Assembly: GCF_014195545.1 (NCBI RefSeq)
Contig: NZ_JACIBX010000005.1
Span: 151,824-215,823, forward strand
Origin: Limimaricola variabilis
GTDB taxonomy: Bacteria; Pseudomonadota; Alphaproteobacteria; Rhodobacterales; Rhodobacteraceae
Reading direction: 5' to 3'
Length of the DNA stretch: 64,000 bases
Below are positions 27,465-37,882 of this stretch, piece after piece. Every line of letters begins with the position of its first letter. Position 1 is the first letter of the stretch. A model generated the notes under the pieces. It did not search any database, was not told the origin of the DNA, and saw nothing but the letters and a program-made list of their open reading frames with translations. The position numbers and the translations under genes were made by a program.

Positions 27465-30023
27465 GTGCAGCAATTTCCGCGCGACCCAAAGATCCTGCTG
27501 ATCACCGACGAGGCCGACATGTCGGCGGCGCGTCATGGCGGCCGAGCGAAATGCCTGCAGCGGCTGGTGCGGATGGGGCTGCCGGTGCCGACCACCGTGG
27601 CGCTGTCTTTCTCCTGCGTGCACGGCATCGCGAATGGCCGCATGCCCGACATGGACGAGATCATGCGCCATTTCGGCGAGTCTCCTCTCCTGTCGGTGCG
27701 CCCGTCGAGCCAGGATCCCGATTGGGGTGGACCCGGCGCGATCCTCAACATCGGCATGACCGATCACAGCCATGCCCGGCTGTGCGAGGAGATCGGCGAA
27801 GAGGCGGCGACCTCGCTCTATATGCGCTTCATCCAGTCCTGGGCAGTGCATGTGGCGCGGCTCGATCCGGACAGTTTCGACCTTTCCGGCCCGCCGGGAC
27901 CGGAGACCCTGCGCAGCCTGCTCTCGGCCTATGAGGCCGAGGCTGACGAGCCCTTTCCGCAGGACCCGGGCGTGCAGCTTTGCGAGGTGCTCCGCTCCAT
28001 GGCCCGCGCCTGGGAGGGGACGACCGCGCGGCTGTTGCGCCAGGCAAAAGGCGCGCCCGCCGATGCAGGGCTGGGGCTCGTGGTCCAGCAGATGGCGCTC
28101 GGCGTCGGCCAGGGCGAATGCGGCTCTGGAGTGATCCAGTTCGTCGACAGCCAGACCGGAAAGCCGCAGGTGACCGGCCGCTATCTCAGCCAGAGCCAGG
28201 GGCGCGACGCGCTCAAGGCCGGGGCAGGGGCGATCTATCTTACCCGCGACGATCGCGGCCCCTCCTTCGAGGAACTCTGCCCCGACGCCTTCGCGCGGCT
28301 CCTGCGGATGGGAGATCTGTGCCGCGAACGCCTGCGCGAGGAAATGCAGATCGAGTTCACCCTGCAGGAGGGCAAGCTGCACGTGCTCGACGCGGTGCGG
28401 GTGCAACGCTCCTCCCGGGCCTCGGTGCGCATCGCCGTGGCGCTGGCCGAGGATGGGATGATCCCGCGCGAAGAGGCGGTGCTCCGGGTCGAGCCGCAGG
28501 CGCTGTCCGAGCTGCTGCACCGCCATGTCGATCCTTCGGCACCGCGTGATCTCGTGGTATCGGGCATCGCCGCCTCGCCCGGCGCCGCCACGGGCCGGAT
28601 CGTGTTCTCGGCCAACGCGGCGCAGGCTTCGGCGGCGCGCGGCGAGCCCTGTATCCTAGTGCGGCGCGAGACCACGCCAGAGGACATCCGTGGCATGCAT
28701 GCGGCCGAAGGCGTGCTGACGATCCGCGGCGGCATCACCAGCCACGCAGCGGTGATCGGCCGCGGTCTCGGCCTGCCCTGCGTGGTGGGGGCCTCCGACC
28801 TAACCATCGACCGCAAGAAGCGGCAGATCGTGGCGCCTGGCGGACGTCGGCTGTCGGAGGGCGAGATCATCACCCTTGACGGTACCTCTGGAGAGGTGCT
28901 GGCCGGTGAGCCCGCGATGTTCGAGGCGGTGCTCGACGGCGCCTTCCGGACGCTTCTCGATTGGGCCGACGATTTCCGCGACATCGGCGTGCGCGCCAAT
29001 GCCGACACCCCTGCCGACGCGCAGACCGCGCGTAACTTCCAGGCCCAGGGCATCGGGCTGTGCCGGACCGAGCACATGTTCTTCGAGGAGGGGCGCATCG
29101 GCATGATGCGCGAGATGATCTTCGCCAAGGACGAAGGCGCGCGTCGCGCCGTGCTGGAGCGTCTGCTGCCGATGCAGCGGGCCGATTTCGCGAGGCTGTT
29201 CGAGATCATGCAGGGCCAGCCGGTCTGTATCCGGCTGTTCGACCCGCCGCTGCACGAGTTCCTGCCGTCGGATCGCGCCGGCATGCGGGACCTAGCCGAC
29301 GGCCTCGCCGTGTCGCTGTCGGATGTCGAGGCGCGGGTCACGGCCCTGACAGAATACAACCCGATGCTGGGCATGCGGGGCGTGCGTCTCGGGATCACCG
29401 TGCCCGAGATCTATGAAATGCAGGCGCGCGCCATTTTCGAGGCGACGGTGCAGGCCAGCCGCGACGGCGATCCGGTGGTGCCTGAAGTGATGATCCCGCT
29501 GGTTTCGGCGATGCGCGAGGTCGAACTGGTCAAGGCCCGCATCGACGCGATCGCGGCGCAGGTCCGCACCCATTCAGGGGTGGAGTTCGACTATCGCCTC
29601 GGCGTGATGGTCGAGACGCCGCGCGCCGCGCTGCGTGCCGCCGACATCGCCCAGCATGCGGCGTTCCTGTCCTTCGGCACCAATGACCTCACCCAGATGA
29701 CTTACGGGCTGTCGCGCGATGACGCGGGTCGTTTCATGTCGATCTACGTCAAGAACGGTGTCTATGAAGAGGACCCGTTCCACAGCCTCGACCTCGAAGG
29801 CGTGGGCGAGTTGCTGAAGATCGGCGCGGAGCGCGGGCGGGCCGGACGGCCTGATGTGACGCTGTCGATCTGCGGCGAGCATGGGGGATCACGCTCGGCG
29901 ATCGAGTTCTGTCGCAAGCAGGGCTTTGATTACGTGTCCTGTTCGCCGTTCCGCGTGCCTGTCGCGCGGCTCGGCGCGGCGCAGCTTGCGCTGCGCGACC
30001 GGGAGGCCAAGCCCAATACATGA
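27465..30023 (+). CDS. ppdK: Divergent pyruvate phosphate dikinase / PEP-utilising enzyme
   Basis: An 852-residue protein with full PPDK domain order: N-terminal ATP-grasp, swivelling phosphohistidine domain (His427 in GGITSHAAV) and C-terminal PEP/pyruvate barrel. The barrel is highly conserved: GIGLCRTEHMFF, NPMLGMRGVRLGI, SFGTNDLTQMTYG, CGEHGG, and the catalytic Cys826 in YVSCSPFRVP. The N-terminal third is unusual: the normal GGKGANLAEM loop reads GGRAKCLQRL, and the SVRSGA-type motif reads SVRPSSQDPDWGG. It may therefore be a paralogue with altered nucleotide or phosphate handling. The start is GTG at 27465 with AAAGGAG seven bases upstream. The symbol is tentative. Confidence 0.82.
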   Translation: MQQFPRDPKILLITDEADMSAARHGGRAKCLQRLVRMGLPVPTTVALSFSCVHGIANGRMPDMDEIMRHFGESPLLSVRPSSQDPDWGGPGAILNIGMTDHSHARLCEEIGEEAATSLYMRFIQSWAVHVARLDPDSFDLSGPPGPETLRSLLSAYEAEADEPFPQDPGVQLCEVLRSMARAWEGTTARLLRQAKGAPADAGLGLVVQQMALGVGQGECGSGVIQFVDSQTGKPQVTGRYLSQSQGRDALKAGAGAIYLTRDDRGPSFEELCPDAFARLLRMGDLCRERLREEMQIEFTLQEGKLHVLDAVRVQRSSRASVRIAVALAEDGMIPREEAVLRVEPQALSELLHRHVDPSAPRDLVVSGIAASPGAATGRIVFSANAAQASAARGEPCILVRRETTPEDIRGMHAAEGVLTIRGGITSHAAVIGRGLGLPCVVGASDLTIDRKKRQIVAPGGRRLSEGEIITLDGTSGEVLAGEPAMFEAVLDGAFRTLLDWADDFRDIGVRANADTPADAQTARNFQAQGIGLCRTEHMFFEEGRIGMMREMIFAKDEGARRAVLERLLPMQRADFARLFEIMQGQPVCIRLFDPPLHEFLPSDRAGMRDLADGLAVSLSDVEARVTALTEYNPMLGMRGVRLGITVPEIYEMQARAIFEATVQASRDGDPVVPEVMIPLVSAMREVELVKARIDAIAAQVRTHSGVEFDYRLGVMVETPRAALRAADIAQHAAFLSFGTNDLTQMTYGLSRDDAGRFMSIYVKNGVYEEDPFHSLDLEGVGELLKIGAERGRAGRPDVTLSICGEHGGSRSAIEFCRKQGFDYVSCSPFRVPVARLGAAQLALRDREAKPNT

Positions 30024-30214
30024 CCTTTGGGCATGGCAGGAATACCACCAACGTATATCGATTTTCGGGAAATGGCGATTTTCTGCTTGCAACTGTGGCA
30101 TAGAATCGCCGGTTCCATACCGATTGCCTGACCCGAAGGTAGACACTTCGGAAGCGATCCCATACCTCCCCACTGCCAGCGCGGGGCCGACCGCGAGGAA
30201 CCGGGGATACTGCA

Positions 30215-30940
30215 ATGAAGCGATTGAACTTTCTGCGCCTGCCGATGTTCGGCGCGATGGCTTGTCTTGCGGCGGTTGCGGCCGCAGCACCAGCCACCGC
30301 CAGCGGGGAAGCCCCCGCAGCGGCGCGAATCTCGAAGATCTCCGCCCCGGCGGCGGATACCCGGCTCTCTCTGCTTCTGGGCCAACAACGCGACGACGTG
30401 GAAATTGTTCCCGCCGTTGCGACGACCGAGGTGGAGCCGCTGCCGGCCGCCGCGGAGCGCGGGCTGAGCATCGCTTCGGGCAGCAGCCAGGATTACGACG
30501 TGCTTCTCGCCTCGCTGCCGCAGGCCAAGGGCAACGCGCAGTGGGAATGCCTGACCGAGGCGCTGTACTTCGAGGCCCGCGGCGAGAGCGTGAAGGGCCA
30601 GTTCGCTGTGGCCGAGGTAATCCTCAATCGCGTCGACAGCCCCGACTACCCCGATGACATCTGCGGCGTGGTCAACCAAGGCACCGGTCGCAAATATGCC
30701 TGCCAGTTCTCTTATACCTGCGACGGTATTCCCGACACCGTCAACGATCGGCGCTCCTGGACCAAGCTGGGCCGGATCGCGGCGATCATGATGGATGACG
30801 GCCCGCGCGAGCTGACCGCCGGGGCGACGCATTACCACACCACCGCGGTTAACCCCTCCTGGTCGAAGCGGATTCCGCGCACCGCCGCGATCGGCGCCCA
30901 TCTGTTCTATCGCGAGGCGACGCGCACCGCGTCGAACTGA
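30215..30940 (+). CDS. SleB-type cell-wall hydrolase, exported
   Basis: A 241-residue protein with an N-terminal signal peptide ending ATA-SGEA, a ~90-residue variable Ala/Pro-rich spacer, and a C-terminal cell-wall hydrolase (SleB/Hydrolase_2) domain. The domain begins at CLTEALYFEARGESVKGQ, whose first Glu is the expected catalytic residue, and continues with VAEVILNRV, CQFSYTCDG and ATHYHTTAVNPSW. The family cleaves the glycan strand of peptidoglycan (lytic transglycosylase-like). It follows a 191-bp gap after the PPDK gene that holds no gene, so it probably has its own promoter. Confidence 0.88.
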   Translation: MKRLNFLRLPMFGAMACLAAVAAAAPATASGEAPAAARISKISAPAADTRLSLLLGQQRDDVEIVPAVATTEVEPLPAAAERGLSIASGSSQDYDVLLASLPQAKGNAQWECLTEALYFEARGESVKGQFAVAEVILNRVDSPDYPDDICGVVNQGTGRKYACQFSYTCDGIPDTVNDRRSWTKLGRIAAIMMDDGPRELTAGATHYHTTAVNPSWSKRIPRTAAIGAHLFYREATRTASN

Positions 30941-31022
30941 TCGACGCGGTAACGCGCCGGGCGCTTGCCGGGCGGGCGGAGGGCGGTTAGATGCCCCATG
31001 CCCGCAAGCCCGGAGGGGCCCG

Positions 31023-31907
31023 ATGACCGACGAGACTCGCCACGCCTTTGCCCATCCGCAGGCCCGTGCCGCCGCCACCCCCCACGGCGACAGCCCCCGC
31101 GATCGCATCCTGCTCGAGGATCATGTGGTCGAGGTCGAGATCGGTGCGTTCCGGGCCGAACGTGGCGCGACCCAGCGCCTTGCCTTCGACATCGTGGCCG
31201 AACTGGCCCCCGCGCCGCCCGCCGGGGACGATGTCGACCGCATCCTCTCCTATGACCGGCTGACCGAAGCGGTGGCCGACGCGCTCGCGACCGAGCGTCT
31301 CGACCTGCTGGAGACACTCGCGGAGCGCATCGCCGACCGCATCCTCGCGGAGCCGCAGGCCGAACGCGTCTTCGTGCGGATCCGCAAGCTCGATCGCGGC
31401 CCCGGCGCGTTGGGGGTGGAGATTGTGCGCGCGGGACCGAGCAGCCTCGCCCCCTCGGCCGCGCCGCGCCCGGTGCTGGCGCTGATCTCGGTCGATGCCG
31501 CCGCGTGGCCCGAAAGCTGGCGCGCGGAACTGCTGGCCATGCCGGGCCCGCTCATCCTGTGCGTCGAGGCCGGATCGGTGGCGGGCGACGTCGCGGATCC
31601 CGCTGCGCGCGACCGGATCGAGCTTTTGGCCCATGACCAGGCCGCCTGGCGGCTGGCGCCGGCGCTGCCCGAGGTGGAAGTCCGAGACAATCGCACCGAG
31701 ATCGACTGGGCCCAGCGCCGCGGGGCGCCGACCCTCTGGGCGCCCGCGAGGATGGCCGTTTCGGCGGTGTCGGGGCCCAACGGCACGCGTGGCGTCGATC
31801 TGGCCCTGTGGCTGGCCGATGCACTCGACGCTTCCGAGATCGTGCTGGTCGGGGCCGACGCCCCGGAGACCACCCGCCCGCTGCGACGACTGGAGACCGG
31901 GACGTGA
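31023..31907 (+). CDS. folB: Dihydroneopterin aldolase with C-terminal extension
   Basis: A 294-residue protein. Residues ~28-137 form the dihydroneopterin aldolase domain: DRILLEDHVVEVEIGAF, ILSYDRLTEAVAD and LLETLAERIADRIL, with the catalytic lysine region RIRKLDRG. It makes 6-hydroxymethyl-dihydropterin for folate. Ordinary FolB is about 120 residues; here about 150 extra residues (145-294) with alternating strands and helices follow, including PGPLILCVEAGS and EIVLVGADAP. The extension is not FolK by motif. The gene overlaps folP by GTGA, forming a folB-folP-glmM operon. Confidence 0.85.
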   Translation: MTDETRHAFAHPQARAAATPHGDSPRDRILLEDHVVEVEIGAFRAERGATQRLAFDIVAELAPAPPAGDDVDRILSYDRLTEAVADALATERLDLLETLAERIADRILAEPQAERVFVRIRKLDRGPGALGVEIVRAGPSSLAPSAAPRPVLALISVDAAAWPESWRAELLAMPGPLILCVEAGSVAGDVADPAARDRIELLAHDQAAWRLAPALPEVEVRDNRTEIDWAQRRGAPTLWAPARMAVSAVSGPNGTRGVDLALWLADALDASEIVLVGADAPETTRPLRRLETGT

Positions 31908-32902
31908 GACCGGTCGTCCCGCTGCCGCTCTGGCCGCTGGGCGAGGCGCGCGCCACCACCCTCGCGGGGGTGGAGGGGCTGCATTTCGCCGAGGCGCTCG
32001 ACGCGACCGGGCGGGTCGTCCCGTTTGACAGCCTTGATCCGGATCTGCGCGAACGTCTGGGCCGGGCGCGCGCTCCCATCGCCGGGCTGTCGCTCGATCA
32101 GCCGCGGCTGATGGGTATTCTTAACGTTACGCCGGACAGCTTCTCGGATGGTGGCGATCATGCCGATCGCGCCGCTGCCGTGGCGCATGCGCAGGCGCTG
32201 CTGGCCGAAGGCGCCGAGATCCTCGACATCGGTGGCGAATCGACGCGTCCCGGCGCCACGCCTGTCCCGGTGGAGGCGGAGATCGCCCGTGTCGTCCCCG
32301 TGGTGGCAGCATTGCGGGCGGCCGGGGTCGCGGCACCGATATCCGTCGATACGCGCAACGCCGCCTGCGCCAAGGCCGCGCTGGCCGAGGGCGCCGACAT
32401 GATCAACGACGTCTCGGCGCTGACCCACGACCCCGGCATGGCCGAGGTGGTCGCCGAGGCCGGGGTGCCGCTGTGCCTGATGCATGCCCAAGGCAGCCCC
32501 GCCGAAATGCAGCAGGCGCCGCGCTATGACGATGTGCTCGCCGAGGTGTATGAGGCCTTGGAGCGGCGCATCGCTGCTGCCGAGGCGGCGGGCATCTACC
32601 GGTCGCGGCTGATCGTCGATCCCGGTATTGGCTTCGGCAAGGATCTGGATCACAACCTGACGCTGCTTCGCGGTTTGACGGCGTTCCACGGTTTCGGGCT
32701 GCCGCTTCTGGTGGGCGTTTCGCGTAAGCGCTTCATCGGCACGATCGGCGGCGCCGAGGCGCCAAAGGACCGGATGCCGGGCTCGATTGCGGTTGCGCTG
32801 TGGGCCGCGCGGCAGGGCGCGCAGGTGATCCGTGTGCATGATGTGAAGGAAACGCGGCAGGCGCTGGCGCTGCAGGCCGCCTTGATGGGGAATGAGGGAT
32901 GA
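31904..32902 (+). CDS. folP: Dihydropteroate synthase
   Basis: A 332-residue dihydropteroate synthase, which condenses pterin pyrophosphate and p-aminobenzoate and is the sulfonamide target. The two PROSITE-type signatures are clear: [15 protein letters not shown] (from residue 70) and [14 protein letters not shown]. Then come [28 protein letters not shown] and VSRKRFIG. The N-terminus carries about 50 residues more than a typical FolP. The start GTG overlaps the folB stop, and the stop overlaps the glmM ATG, so all three are coupled. FolK, needed between FolB and FolP, is not encoded here. Confidence 0.95.
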   Translation: MRPVVPLPLWPLGEARATTLAGVEGLHFAEALDATGRVVPFDSLDPDLRERLGRARAPIAGLSLDQPRLMGILNVTPDSFSDGGDHADRAAAVAHAQALLAEGAEILDIGGESTRPGATPVPVEAEIARVVPVVAALRAAGVAAPISVDTRNAACAKAALAEGADMINDVSALTHDPGMAEVVAEAGVPLCLMHAQGSPAEMQQAPRYDDVLAEVYEALERRIAAAEAAGIYRSRLIVDPGIGFGKDLDHNLTLLRGLTAFHGFGLPLLVGVSRKRFIGTIGGAEAPKDRMPGSIAVALWAARQGAQVIRVHDVKETRQALALQAALMGNEG

Positions 32903-34242
32903 CTCGCAAGCTGTTCGGCACCGACGGGGTGCGCGGCACCGCAAATACCTGGCCGATGACGGCCGAGATCGCGCTCCGGATCGGCGCCGCCGCCGGGCGG
33001 TATTTCCGCAATGACGGCTCGAACGGCCACCGGGTGGTGATCGGCAAGGACACGCGGCTCTCGGGCTACATGTTCGAGAACGCGCTGACCGCCGGCTTGA
33101 CCTCCACGGGGATGAACGCCCTGCTGCTCGGCCCGGTGCCGACGCCGGCGGTGGGCCTGCTCACCCATTCGATGCGCGCCGACATGGGCATCATGATCTC
33201 GGCCAGCCACAACCCGCATCATGACAACGGCATCAAATTCTTCGGACCCGACGGCTTCAAGCTCTCGGACGAGGCCGAAGCCGAGATCGAGGCGATCGTC
33301 GCCGGCCAGATCGAACCGGCCAAGGCTGCCAATATCGGCCGCGCCCGGCGGATCGACGATGGCCGCTTTCGCTATGCCGAACGGCTGAAATCGACCTTCC
33401 CGCAGGGCAAGCGGCTCGACGGCCTGAAGGTGGTGATCGATTGCGCCAATGGCGCCGCCTACAAGGTCGCGCCCGAGGTGCTGTGGGAACTGGGCGCCAC
33501 GGTGATCCCGGTCGGGGTCACGCCGGACGGCACCAACATCAATCAGAACTGCGGCTCGACCGCACCGCGCCACGCCGCCGCGCGGGTGCTGGAGGAGGGG
33601 GCCGATCTCGGGATCTGCCTCGATGGCGACGCCGATCGGGTGATGATCATCGACGAGACCGGCCAGATCGCCGATGGCGACCAGCTGATGGCGCTTATGG
33701 CGGGCCGCTGGGCCGCCGAGAACCGGCTGCGCGGCGGCACGCTCGTGGCCACCGTGATGAGCAATCTCGGACTCGAGCGCTTCATGACCGCGCAGGGCCT
33801 CAAGCTGGAGCGGACCAAGGTCGGCGACCGTTACGTGGTTGAGGCGATGCGACGCGGCGGCTGGAACCTCGGTGGTGAGCAGTCGGGCCATATCGTCATG
33901 ACCGACTATGCCACCACCGGCGACGGCCTGCTCGCCGGCCTGCAGTTCCTCGCGGCGATGATCGAGACCGGGCGGCCCGCCAGCGCGCTGGTGCGGCAGT
34001 TCGAGCGGGTGCCGCAGCTTCTCAAGAACGTGCGCTATGCGCCCGGTCAGGACCCGCTCGGTGCGGCGGCGGTCAAGGCCGCGATCGCCCAGGCCGAAGG
34101 TCTGCTCGAAGGCAAGGGGCGGTTGCTGATCCGCAAGTCGGGCACCGAGCCGCTGATCCGCGTCATGGCGGAGTGCGAGGACGACTCGCTGCTCAACCAG
34201 GTGGTCGAGGGCATCGTCGCCGAGGTGCAGTCGGTCGCCTGA
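32899..34242 (+). CDS. glmM: Phosphoglucosamine mutase
   Basis: A 447-residue phosphohexomutase converting glucosamine-6-phosphate to glucosamine-1-phosphate for UDP-GlcNAc. It starts [12 protein letters not shown], has the phosphoserine loop [16 protein letters not shown], the metal-binding [11 protein letters not shown], the sugar-binding GGEQSGHI and the phosphate-binding [14 protein letters not shown]. These match GlmM rather than phosphomannomutase. The ATG overlaps the folP stop. The folP-glmM linkage is common across bacteria. It is convergent with the EamA gene with only 2 bp between stops. Confidence 0.97.
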   Translation: MTRKLFGTDGVRGTANTWPMTAEIALRIGAAAGRYFRNDGSNGHRVVIGKDTRLSGYMFENALTAGLTSTGMNALLLGPVPTPAVGLLTHSMRADMGIMISASHNPHHDNGIKFFGPDGFKLSDEAEAEIEAIVAGQIEPAKAANIGRARRIDDGRFRYAERLKSTFPQGKRLDGLKVVIDCANGAAYKVAPEVLWELGATVIPVGVTPDGTNINQNCGSTAPRHAAARVLEEGADLGICLDGDADRVMIIDETGQIADGDQLMALMAGRWAAENRLRGGTLVATVMSNLGLERFMTAQGLKLERTKVGDRYVVEAMRRGGWNLGGEQSGHIVMTDYATTGDGLLAGLQFLAAMIETGRPASALVRQFERVPQLLKNVRYAPGQDPLGAAAVKAAIAQAEGLLEGKGRLLIRKSGTEPLIRVMAECEDDSLLNQVVEGIVAEVQSVA

Positions 34243-34244
34243 CC

Positions 34245-35162
34245 TCAGGCGGGCCTGGAGCCTGCGCGCGCGAACAGCGCCTGCAGGTTCCGGCCCTGGC
34301 TGATCCCGAGGCCCGTGAGGATCAACGCCAGCGCCGCGAAGAAGCGCCAGGGCAGCGCCTCGCCGAGCGCCAGCGCCCCGATCGCCATCGACCAGACCGG
34401 GACTTGGTAATTCACCAGCGTCATGAAGACCGATCCGGCCGAACGGATCACCGTCACCCGGATCAGCGCCGCGAGCGCAGTCGGCAAAAGACCGAGGAAG
34501 ATGAGCGCCGCGCCGGTGGCAGGGCTGTCCCAGCCCGGCACGCCTTCGGTCAACAGCATCATCGGCAGCAGGATCACCGCCCCTACTGCGAGGCTGAGGG
34601 CGGTCAGCACGATCCCGTCCACCGGCGGGCAACGCCGGGTCAGGATCGAAGCCACCGCATAGGACAGCGCCGCGGCGAGACAGGCCATCTGGCCCCAGGC
34701 CGCGAGGCCCGCGCCCGGCGCCAGCACGCCCGGCCCGATCAGGACCAGCGCGCCGGCAAAGCCGGCGCCGACCCCGGTGGCGGCGCGTGCGCTGAACGGC
34801 TCGTCGGAGAAGAGGGCGGCCAATGGCAGGACGAAGAGCGGAAGTGCCGCCATCGAGATCCCCGCGAAGGCGGAAGGCACGTATTGCTGGCCCCAGGCCA
34901 GCAGCAAAAAGGGCAATGCCGTCGAGAGCGCGCCGATCGCGGCGAGATAGCCCGCGAGACGCCGATCCAGTCGCGGCACCCGCCGGCCCATGGCCTGCAT
35001 CAGCCCCAGCATCGCCAGAGCGCCGAGCGTGGTACGGGCACAGGCTACAGTGATCGGCCCGTAGCCATCCAGCGCGACCCGCACGACGGCGAAGGTGCCG
35101 CCCCAGATCAGGCCGAGAAGCAGGATGGAGAGCCAGTTGGCGGTGGTCGGGCGCGCGGTCAT
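34245..35162 (-). CDS. EamA/DMT-family transporter
   Basis: A 305-residue membrane protein with ten predicted helices in two EamA repeats. The first repeat opens LLLGLIWGGTFAVVRVAL and includes AWGQQYVPSAFAGI; the second contains AALSYAVASILTRR and a VNYQVPVWSM segment. DMT exporters move small metabolites or amino acids outward; the substrate cannot be inferred. MTARPTT at 35162 was chosen as start because upstream in-frame residues are not membrane-like. The upstream region carries two perfect inverted repeats that may be operators. Confidence 0.85.
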   Translation of the reverse strand: MTARPTTANWLSILLLGLIWGGTFAVVRVALDGYGPITVACARTTLGALAMLGLMQAMGRRVPRLDRRLAGYLAAIGALSTALPFLLLAWGQQYVPSAFAGISMAALPLFVLPLAALFSDEPFSARAATGVGAGFAGALVLIGPGVLAPGAGLAAWGQMACLAAALSYAVASILTRRCPPVDGIVLTALSLAVGAVILLPMMLLTEGVPGWDSPATGAALIFLGLLPTALAALIRVTVIRSAGSVFMTLVNYQVPVWSMAIGALALGEALPWRFFAALALILTGLGISQGRNLQALFARAGSRPA

Positions 35163-35259
35163 GGCACCGCTTGAGCACGCCTGACGGGTAAAGTCCATGC
35201 GTGTAGCACGGATCCGCGACTCGCCTTGCACGGCGAATTGCCCCATCGATGCACAATCT

Positions 35260-35277
35260 GTGAGCAACATAGCTCAC
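35260..35277. promoter_or_regulatory. Inverted repeat upstream of the EamA gene
   Basis: GTGAGC-aacata-GCTCAC is a perfect 6-bp inverted repeat located about 100 bp upstream of the EamA transporter start, in the 424-bp gap to the next gene. It could be an operator for a dimeric regulator. No known consensus is recognised. Confidence 0.4.
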
Positions 35278-35314
35278 GCATGCTCACCGGTCCTCACATC
35301 CGCCAAGGCAGATC

Positions 35315-35331
35315 TTCGTGATCCTCACGAA
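35315..35331. promoter_or_regulatory. 17-bp palindromic operator-like site
   Basis: TTCGTGA-TCC-TCACGAA is a perfect 7-bp inverted repeat with a 3-bp centre. A further ATCACGA follows at 35335-35341, giving a third half-site. A possible -10 (TAATAT, 35352-35357) lies just downstream toward the gene at 35587. The rest of 35163-35586 shows no gene. Confidence 0.45.
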
Positions 35332-35586
35332 ACGATCACGAGATCGCGAGCTAATATAGGCAGGGGTGATACGCTCTAGGTTGAAACCGGTGCGCCACGG
35401 AAAACTCGGTTGTTTTCTGCCGCGCCGAATCCCCCCTCTGCTCGCGCTGAGCCTCGGCGCAAGTGGTCACGCTCTTCAAATCTGCGGTACGGTTTCGTGA
35501 TGTTACAGCGCTCGCGCTGTGAATGAACGAGGCGCAGCCTGTTCCTGCGGGTCGCGGACCCGGTGAGTCACAGGAAGGTCCATACC

Positions 35587-35928
35587 ATGTATGCAAAGCT
35601 TCTCATGGCGGCGGTTCTCGCCACCACGGTCACCGGAGCGCAGGCGATGATCGGCCATAACGGTTTCACCTCGCTCCATCGTTTCCAAGAAGAGCAATCG
35701 GTTGTTGATATCGGCCGGGTTCTGATCGAGCGAGATGGCACTGTCGAACTCTACGTCAAGGGACCGGACGGCACCCAGACCCTGATCGGCACCCAGCGTC
35801 TCCATGCGGGCGCCAACAGCAATGTCAGAGTCCCGCTTAGCCAGCCCATGCGGCGGGATGTCACGGCGGTGCTACGGGTCGACGGACAGATCGTCGCGAC
35901 GCGGCAGTTCGAAGTCATCAACCGTTGA
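35587..35928 (+). CDS. Small exported protein of unknown function
   Basis: A 113-residue protein starting MYAKLLMAAVLATTVTGAQAM, a Sec signal peptide. The ~90-residue mature domain is predicted to be all-beta (VDIGRVLIERDGTVELYVKG then VTAVLRVDGQIVATRQFEV, read as alternating strands) and lacks cysteines. I do not recognise a family. The ATG at 35587 has an AGGAAGG ribosome site nine bases upstream, and its codon use matches the neighbourhood. It follows a long leader with palindromic sites and is closed by a shared hairpin at 35950-35973, so it appears to be a single regulated gene. Confidence 0.6.
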   Translation: MYAKLLMAAVLATTVTGAQAMIGHNGFTSLHRFQEEQSVVDIGRVLIERDGTVELYVKGPDGTQTLIGTQRLHAGANSNVRVPLSQPMRRDVTAVLRVDGQIVATRQFEVINR

Positions 35929-35949
35929 TGCGCGTCATCTGGCGTGGAA

Positions 35950-35973
35950 GGGGCCGGTCAAGGAGCCGGCCCC
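35950..35973. terminator. Shared hairpin between convergent small genes
   Basis: GGGGCCGG pairs with CCGGCCCC around an 8-nt loop, midway between the stops at 35928 and 35981. T-tracts are short on both sides (AATTCGTTC on the plus strand, TTCC on the minus). Confidence 0.6.
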
Positions 35974-35980
35974 AATTCGT

Positions 35981-36538
35981 TCAGGCACGCAGTTCGGCCG
36001 TGGCCTTGGCCGTATCGGTCGGCGCGGCCGAGCTGTTGGCGGCATAGGAATTCGCCGCGGACTTGGCCGCCTTCGCGGATTCGATCGGGGCGATGTTCGG
36101 TGCCTTGGCGCCGCCTTCCGACACCGAGGCCACGAGCGAGGCCGTCTTCATCTTGTTCTGTGCGGCAATCGCTTCGGCGCGCGAGCGGGCGATGTCGTCC
36201 GCGCTGACGGTCGCCTCGGCCTCTGCCGCGACCGCTCCGTTGCTGGCCCCTGCGCTGGCGCTGGCACTGGTATTGGCGGTCGTGCCGCTGCCAGAGGCGC
36301 TCTTCGTGCCCTGATCATTCGCGGAGGCCTGGTTCTCGGCTTCCACTGCCTGGGCTCCGGCGACGGAGAGGCTGGACTGGGTGTTGGCGCTGGTCGCGCT
36401 GGCGACGGCGGCGTCCGGATCGTTGGCGGTGGGCGCCGGTTCCTCGGCGGCGGCCGTCTCGGTCTGCGCGGCCTGCTGCTGGTTCGTCGGGCTGGGCGAC
36501 AGAACCGATTGGGCGGTAGAGACGATTCCACTGATCAT
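35981..36538 (-). CDS. Ala/Ser/Thr-rich low-complexity protein
   Basis: A 185-residue protein dominated by Ala, Ser, Thr and acidic residues, with very few aromatic or large hydrophobic residues after the first 15. The start MISGIVSTAQSVLSPS is weakly amphipathic, not a clear signal peptide. A central segment (ADDIARSRAEAIAAQNKMK) and the Ala-rich end could form a helix or coiled coil, with disorder elsewhere. No family is recognised. The start at 36538 is supported by AAGGAG ten bases upstream. It lies downstream of the ilvC terminator on the same strand, so it has its own promoter in 36539-36660. Confidence 0.6.
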   Translation of the reverse strand: MISGIVSTAQSVLSPSPTNQQQAAQTETAAAEEPAPTANDPDAAVASATSANTQSSLSVAGAQAVEAENQASANDQGTKSASGSGTTANTSASASAGASNGAVAAEAEATVSADDIARSRAEAIAAQNKMKTASLVASVSEGGAKAPNIAPIESAKAAKSAANSYAANSSAAPTDTAKATAELRA

Positions 36539-36662
36539 TACAGATGCTCCTTGCATGAATTCGTCACTCTCTCGACCGCGATTGCGGCAACAATTGACGA
36601 AAATCATGGCCCCAGCTCTGAACTATACCGACGGGGTAGGGTTCTATCCCATTGAATTCAAA

Positions 36663-36682
36663 GGGGCGCCGATTGGCGCCCC
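36663..36682 (-). terminator. Rho-independent terminator of ilvC
   Basis: GGGGCGCC-GATT-GGCGCCCC is a perfect 8-bp stem. On the minus strand it is followed by TTTGAATT, 36 bp after the ilvC stop. Confidence 0.75.
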
Positions 36683-36718
36683 GATCCTTGTGTTCGCTGT
36701 GGTCCGCCGAGGCGCGGA

Positions 36719-37834
<1,116 letters not shown>

Positions 37835-37882
37835 CTATGATGGTGCTGGTCATGCGCCGATATGACTATTATCGTGATTTCC

